A stretch of DNA of 64,000 nt, taken from the NCBI GenBank assembly GCA_920105805.1, contig CAKKTI010000087.1, positions 1-64,000 on the forward strand. Reading direction: 5' to 3'. The notes under the pieces are model-generated. The model was not told the DNA's origin. It worked only from the letters and a program-made list of their open reading frames with translations, and ran no database searches. Source of the stretch: Condylostoma magnum. Taxonomy: Eukaryota; Ciliophora; Heterotrichea; Heterotrichida; Condylostomatidae. This document shows, piece after piece, positions 57,901 to 64,000 of the stretch (positions are counted from its first letter, which is position 1; the number at the start of each line of letters is the position of its first letter). Position numbers and translations under genes: made by a program.

Positions 57901-60900
57901 TTCATCAGTCTCAGCAATTCCAACCTCAGTGGGTGTTGTTATAGTAAATGTATACGCTGACACTTCTCCCGCTGTTCTATTAGTCTGAACTACAGTAGCC
58001 CCTGTAAAGCTAGTCCCAGTACCAGAAGTCAATGTTAGGGTATGTAAATTTGGTAAAGTCTGATTAGTTGCCAAGTTAGTATCATCATCTAGGGTAATTG
58101 TAGCTGTTCCGCATGTATAAGTTGTTTTGATTCTGAATTAAAGAGCGCCTGCAGCTATCAAAGGAGTAGTAAAAGCGTCTTCTACATATAACTCAACATC
58201 CTCGTTTTAAAGAACCTCCTCAGCCACTGTTACTGTAAGAGTAGTACTGGCGATGGTAGCGGCAGTGTATACTTTGGATAAAAATACGTAATTGTTAAAG
58301 GAGGCTGCTGGGGTCCAGGCCATTCCAGCTGGGGACTCGAAGATGATTTAAGCACCGGCGGGAATTCTCTTAGAAAGTGCGAATTTGATGTAGAGATCTG
58401 CATTTACAACTGACTCATTGGGTGGGATGGTCCTAAGTATCTTTATATTAGTAATTCCAGTTCCAGTGACGGGCCTGACGGTTACATCGGCTCCTGGGGA
58501 AGTGACGGAATCTATATTACCTGATTAACCATTGTTGCTGTATGCGGACAAAGCAGAGCTAAGGAGAACGCCGGAGGCATTGGAACCTGTTGTGTTCTCA
58601 GGAGGCATTATGTTAGTTAGGTTTATGTCGATACTACCTCCTGATGAAAGAGTGTTAAAGTTGGTAATTGAAATTGTCTAAGAGTTTTCATTAATCGCAC
58701 ATGTTGCATTAGTTAGTCCAAAGATCGAGCATTGAGAAGAAGCACAGACTTACCATCCAGCGTCTAAAGTAGCAGTTAAAGTTCCACCAGGTGCAGGAAT
58801 TCCGTGCTCAGTTATAAGAGTAATAGTTAGATCCTCGTGGTAATTCTACGGTCCTCTACTATCAATAGTGCTGTTTAGGTCAATTACATCAATAACTCCC
58901 GTAACGACAGAATATTAAGTACTACTTCCACATTAGTTAGCATCTCCATACCAAATTTTAACACTGCTTTAAGCCCATGATGAAACAGTGACTCCACTTA
59001 CTGAAATCTCGCAGCCGGTATCAGTACATCCTGAATTCCCAACAATTAGAGGATAAGCCCAGTGAGTATTGCTAGAAGACAGCTTGAAAGTGGATTGTAT
59101 TTGCTCAGTAGTTCCACTTGTTTAATCGATAACCTGTATAGTAGCGGATTATACATCAAAGCCTACAGGGAACTGCATGAAGTAATTCTAAGCGGTAGTT
59201 GTTGATACTAAGTATCCAGAACTAAGACTGAAAGTTTGACGAGCTGATGATACTTTTGGGTTAGTTGAAAATGTGAGTTGATCATTAACATCATTAATAG
59301 TACCCAAATCCGTAGCTATTGTACTTACAGTCACAGTTGATTATGAAAGTATCTAGGGAACATTAGGATCTACTGCGCTTTCGTATTTCCATACCAGCGT
59401 AATTCCATTAGTTGTGTCTCTAGTCTCAGCAGCCGTGTACACCATATAAGTTATATTGGCAGAATATGAAGTTTCACCAGTCAGTACTAAAGTATCATCC
59501 TTAGACAAACTAAGGGAAGTATTTCTCTAAAAGTTGGTTGCTGCATGTGGATAAGCTTCGTTTACTTAGAGATTTGAGCCTAGGTTATTGTTGTAACTTG
59601 CGTTAAATTACATTTCAATTTGATACGTTTGATTATCCTCCTATGAACTATCGAATCTGGTAGAGAAATCGAGTCTTACGAGATTGTAACAGAATTTAGT
59701 GTAAGTAGCTACATCGAATGTATTAGCACTAAAGTGAATTTGTTAGAATGCCACATACTTAAGAGTTCCAGTTGATGGGGTTATAGTGAGATAAGTCTCA
59801 TATCGTGTATACTTATTAGACTATACTTTAGGTAGATAAAGAGAACTAACAGATGACCCGTCGTAGTTGTAGAAGAACATGATAGCCCCGTCGTATCCAG
59901 TAATATCACTTATAGTATAAGACAAAGAGTTACTTCCAGGAGTAGCTTGCTTATTAATAAAATGAGGACTTGCTGCACCAGCACCATAACTACCAGAAGA
60001 GTCGGTTGCTAGGCTTGGACTATCAGCCAATGTAAAGTTAGTTCTGAATGATCCTCCTGATACTTAACTGTCATTTTTCAACCAGATGGAGTGTGATGCA
60101 AATTCTTAGGTATTCGCAGGCAAGTGTAAGTCCAAGCTTAGTTCTCCTGTTAAAGTAGAACCGATAGTAGTGGCAAACACAAAATTGATATAATTCGAGC
60201 CTGAGGTTCCTGTAGTGTTAACTCCAGCCAAGGGTGATTAGTCAAACCCATTAGCTATGATGAACTGATAAGTGTTTAATTTAGCTATTTTTGCTGAAGC
60301 AGCATATGTAAGTGATAGGGATGAAGGAGAGGTGTCTATGTTTTCAGATTTACCGCTGATATACGAAGTTCCTGTAACAGAAGGACTAGCTCCGGTGAAT
60401 GAGGTCAATAAGGATACTTTTATTTCACTTCCTTCGTTTATTTATGCATCTGCTGTTAAGTCTAGAACGCCAGTTCCGGCTACATTGCAGGATACCGTAT
60501 AAGCACTGCTGTAGTGTACATAGCAATACCCGTTATTAGAACCAGTTTACTATTATGCGTCGAAATTGTAATTGGCGGATTGAATATCAACATCACTAAA
60601 AGTAAGAGTAATTACACCGCTTTAAGGGACCTTGTGCTCTACACTTACAGTAATATCAGTGTACATTATAAGATTTTAAATGATTTGATTCACCGGATAT
60701 CCATTGCTAGGCATCCAATCACTCAGGGATAACTGTCCAGGGGCTGTATCAATACCTGTGCCTGTCCATCTCGTTGTGATCTGGTTAGTGTTGTTGTTCC
60801 AGCCCGTTAGTACCCAGGTATAATCATTAGACGATCGGTTTGTGCCAGGGGATTTAAGACCTGTTATTTCTAGTTTCACTGCAATTTAGTCTTCTTCACC

Positions 60901-61647
60901 TGAGACGTTTACATCAAACTCCTCGCGAATACCGTATATGTAGATTGTTCGCCCTTAAGCAATACAATCTAACGAATTATTTCCATGAACAGACTTAAAA
61001 TGATTAGTAACTCCAGTATCAACCACAGATTCGCAAGTGGGAGTAGCAGCAACCGACCAATCATCATCAACTTCCAATTAAAAAACATCACCAAGCCAAA
61101 TGTCTTAGGTAAGAGTGAAATCAAAGTAAAGCTCAGTCAAGGTAGACACTTCCACTGTTAATCCATTGACCAATGAAATTTACATTCCTACATCTACTAT
61201 AGACGATGCGATATACACAGACCCGAAGGCCCTTGTCATATCTGCGATTTGCCCTCCGTTAGCCTTCCTCGTGTATATTTAGAAGGGACCAATAGGACCT
61301 TCGTTAGCTGGAAGGGCTACTCCAGTCACTGTGACTGTAACCTCCGCTCCGGCATCTTGGGCAGTAGTGAAGGTATGGATTAAGGGACTTGCAGGAGTTG
61401 TAATATCTATAGGCAAGTAGATCTCAGCGACGGCATTTGCTGGAAGCGCGGAGGAAATTCTGAAGTAAAACGTAAGGGAAGTATTCAGACTACCCATGTT
61501 CATCAAAGAGATCTCTATTGGACGCAAATTTCAGTTTTATTGCCATTGAGTAATCGCACCGGCGTCTATAGCTGTATCAATTGCACGAGTCTAGTCGGCG
61601 CTTACCACTATTGATAGGAATAGGAGTAGATAGATGGTGTATTTCAT
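54994..61647 (-). CDS. Giant surface protein with signal peptide and GPI-like tail
   Basis: 2217 residues, no domain name assigned. N-terminal signal peptide (MKYTIYLLLFLSIVVSA). Many repeating beta-rich units of Ser/Thr/Asn/Val character follow, e.g. VSVEHKVPQSGVITLTFSD, FRIKTTYTCGTATITLDDD, VTVSTIATDLGTINDV and LRTIPPNESVVNADLYIKF; Cys pairs recur (e.g. CTDTGC, CASSQC). The ending DDNDDSSAEYFATLFAALLV then LVF is short, hydrophobic and without a cytoplasmic tail, typical of GPI anchoring. Looks like a large cell-surface or mating/adhesion type coat protein. TAG-TAA at 54991-54996. Alternative: type I membrane protein. A second related gene lies immediately upstream on the same strand. Confidence 0.8.
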
Positions 61648-61789
61648 TTTTATTATGAGACAATCATAACCGATGTTTAAATTTGGAAGAAAAATTAAAA
61701 AATGCAAGGAAAAGGTGTAATGAAGCATAAATATACGAGCTGTGACATGCTTAATTATTACACTGAAAAATGTTATAATAACTCTATTA

Positions 61790-64000
61790 CTAAATTACTA
61801 AAATAAGAATCAAAGCAACTCTTAAAACTACAGCAAAGTCATCATCTTCCACTGGTTCTGCAGTTTGAGCATTAATCACAGATGTAATAACACTTTCATT
61901 AGCTGTGGGCCAGGCAGGATAGCTGTTATAACAAGCATAGTAGCATGAATAACTAGTAGAAGGACTTAATCCACTGATAACTAAATTTTACTGCACCTCA
62001 ACATCAGTAAAATTCTCACAATTGGCTCCACTAGCATCCTGATTATCCTCATTCAACCCTACTAACACCTGGTTATAATTGATATCATTATCAGGGCTAG
62101 AAGCTGTACACATCCCGCATATCTCTCCAGTAACACTACATTGCATTCTAGCAGTAATTGACGAGGTAGTGGGCGATCCTTATATCGAGGGACTTCCCCC
62201 ATCAGCCCATTATGGTGTTTATATTGATTCTCTTGTAATAGCAGTATTGAGGAAAGTAACAGTTTGGTTAATCTCTAAATTATTGATTCCTTCAACCAAC
62301 ATAGTGTTTTATTCAGAGTTCAGGGCTACCTCTTCACTAGGAGTCGGTGTCTCAAGCCATCTTAGTGCTGGAAGGGTCCAGGAGAACACAGTTTATATAG
62401 CAGAGCCGTCCTGGCCGCCAGTTACAGTCCTACTTCCATTCACTGCACGAGAAGGCTGTACTCCTGCTATCCTAGTCCACAAATTCTTCAACTTATCTTA
62501 AAAGTTAGCAGATACGGAGCCTGTAAAGGTCATTGTAAAAGTAGTCGCATCTGGCATTGTTGTTGTAGTAAATGTATTAGTGACTCCTTCTGATAGTAAA
62601 CCGCTCTGGTTTTGTACAAAACACCAGCTGTTGTAGGTGGTTTCAGCATATAAGTCTGTAAAGGTGTTAAGGGTAACTGGAGTACCAGCGGTTGCGAGTG
62701 TAGCACCGATGTAGAGGCTGGATTTAAGGTAGTTTTTATACAACCTGCGGGAGAATGAGGTCCAGCTGTTGATTCTGCTATTGCTTTCATCTTCATCTGA
62801 GGGTTTTACCTCATGTTCTTTAGATTATGTCTCTGCTTCTGGAATTTCTGAGGAGTTGGTATTGAAATAATCTCCAAGTAGAGAAATGATTTACTGGCCT
62901 ACATTGGAGGTATTGTCCTGTACTATATCTGTTCCTTAGGGTGTAACTGCCCAGTAAATTACTCCGTTTGAGTTAGCTGTTGCCGATGCCACTGCTGTTG
63001 TTCTAGTAACTGATGCAGCAGTGCATTGGCTTATTTCACCAGCTTCTTCTGCTAGATTAGTGTTTATGGTGAAAGAAGTGTTGGAAATTGGGTTAAAAGC
63101 TGTGCTGTCTGTACCACTTATAGAAAACTATAGATTTTAATTGACTTGATTTTCTGTATTGAAATCTGAGGCAACTGTTATAAGGAAAAATCTCTCAGAT
63201 TGATTAGTGTTGAAGATTAAAGTAGATGGTTGTATTGTAATTCCAGTTACATCAGCATTAGCCAGAGAAATGTCTACCTTTATACGAGTATGGGGAGCAT
63301 TGCTTGAAAACAGTCTTATTGGTCTAGAGGTTTTTCCTACTGAGATGGGTTAAATTGGCTCAACTGTGAAAGTAGCCTTGTTTCTAGGGTAAATTTCCAA
63401 TAATGTTTTAATAGGAGCGTCGTATAGGTCATCAGGAGCACCTTCTAGCCTAGTTTCAGTAATACTCCAGTTTATGTAGTACAGACCCTAGTTAATCCTA
63501 ATAGGTGCGGCTACTCTGAAGCTAATTCTATACTGCATGTGGAACATAGTGAAATTATCGTCAGATAAGAAGTTAATGTTTCCACTGTTGGTGGTGAATG
63601 AGTTAATTTTAGGAGTAAAGACCATTTAGTCAGCAGCCAAGGGCTCTTAAGCACCTCTATTAGTACTAATTTCAACCACGCTGGATACAAGTCCAGGAAC
63701 TACAGTTATTTGATTAGACCTGTCTCTCTGTACATAGCTGTTAACTGTAAACCCTCTGTATTTCATTAAGAATCCATGGTAGACGTTATTAACATCCTGA
63801 TATGATCTAGCAATGAGTTTGTCCTCGGATGAGTCATAGACTAGTATATCATATTAGTTAGTCCATATATCATACGTAGTGAACACACTGGAGTCATTTA
63901 CATCAAAATCCCATGCAAATATACCTTACGAGTTTCTATCTAGTCCCCATTCAGGGTTGGCTAGGTTGCTAATTCTGTAATAAAGCCTAGTAGTGTTTCC
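61790..64000 (-). CDS. Paralogous giant surface protein (5' part beyond the window)
   Basis: At least 736 residues visible; the start lies past base 64000. It is clearly related to the preceding gene in its C-terminal half: FLSDDNFTMFHMQYRISFRV, GLYYINWSITETRLEGAPDD (compare GIYYINWTIQETRFDSALAD), FTGSVSANF and RIAGVQPSRAVNG (compare IAMGVQPTRLING). The terminus VEDDDFAVVLRVALILILVI ends at TAG-TAA-TAG (61784-61792), a GPI-like tail again. Tandem duplication, diverged strongly. Gap between the two genes is 142 bp. Confidence 0.8.

Noticed and set aside
62079-62501. Plus-strand 140-residue ORF
   Set aside because: Antisense shadow of the surface-protein gene; the minus frame carries motifs shared with the neighbour paralog.
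1-64000. Pseudogenes with many in-frame stops
   Set aside because: The stops fall at Gln (TAA/TAG) and Trp (TGA) positions in conserved motifs, so they are recoded, not disruptive.
1-64000. TGA as Cys (Euplotes-type) or TAA/TAG as Glu
   Set aside because: Conserved positions are Trp (kinase, glycerol kinase, START) and Gln (kinesin P-loop).
1-64000. tRNA, rRNA, CRISPR arrays, transposase genes
   Set aside because: No matching boxes, repeats or transposase motifs were seen; short T-loop-like strings occur only inside coding regions.

Overview
This window looks like macronuclear DNA of a heterotrich ciliate close to Condylostoma. It is AT-rich and gene-dense, and TAA, TAG and TGA each act both as a sense codon and as a stop. 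Inside conserved domains TAA/TAG stand for Gln (the kinesin P-loop at 6965-6967) and TGA stands for Trp (the invariant Trp of kinase subdomain IX at 21673-21675, 23558-23560 and 40814-40816; glycerol kinase at 25417-25419; GCP4 at 14115-14117). Conserved proteins nevertheless end where their families end, at TAG (V-ATPase c, NDUFS8, cullin), TAA or TGA, as expected if termination is set by position near the 3' end of the mRNA. Three 15-nt GT...AG introns (40844-40858, 53683-53697, 53824-53838) fit heterotrichs. No codon is a dedicated stop, so every frame is formally open. Frames were chosen by conserved motifs and composition, and gene ends are inferred.

Layout. 1-5.6 kb: coiled-coil and FYVE-like proteins, an unresolved pair, a PPPDE/DeSI peptidase, a class-IV aminotransferase and a four-TM protein. 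5.6-17.6 kb: RAP-domain protein, kinesin, PB1-ZZ-TPR protein, V-ATPase subunit c, GCP4 with a lectin-like insertion, a cullin and a hypothetical. 17.8-30 kb: FAR1-domain protein, TIGAR-like phosphatase, a zinc-ribbon protein, two kinases including a CDPK, glycerol kinase, complex I NDUFS8, EML-type WD40 protein and RRP15. 30-39 kb: EEP nuclease/phosphatase, a 1199-residue ARM protein resembling RSPH14, an SLC25 carrier and an SLC37-type transporter. 39-46 kb: coiled-coil proteins, CK2 alpha, ankyrin-AGC kinase and a CAMK-like kinase. 46-54 kb: hypotheticals, a large AT-rich gap, a secreted protein, an EF-hand protein, a START protein and a sugar transporter. 55-64 kb: two tandem paralogous giant surface proteins with signal peptide and/or GPI-like tail (the second runs off the window).

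The genes are mostly unrelated housekeeping, cytoskeletal, ciliary and signalling genes rather than one pathway. What unites them is compaction: same-strand neighbours lie 1-36 nt apart, and convergent genes abut or share stop-codon bases. No tRNA, rRNA, transposase gene or CRISPR array was recognised.
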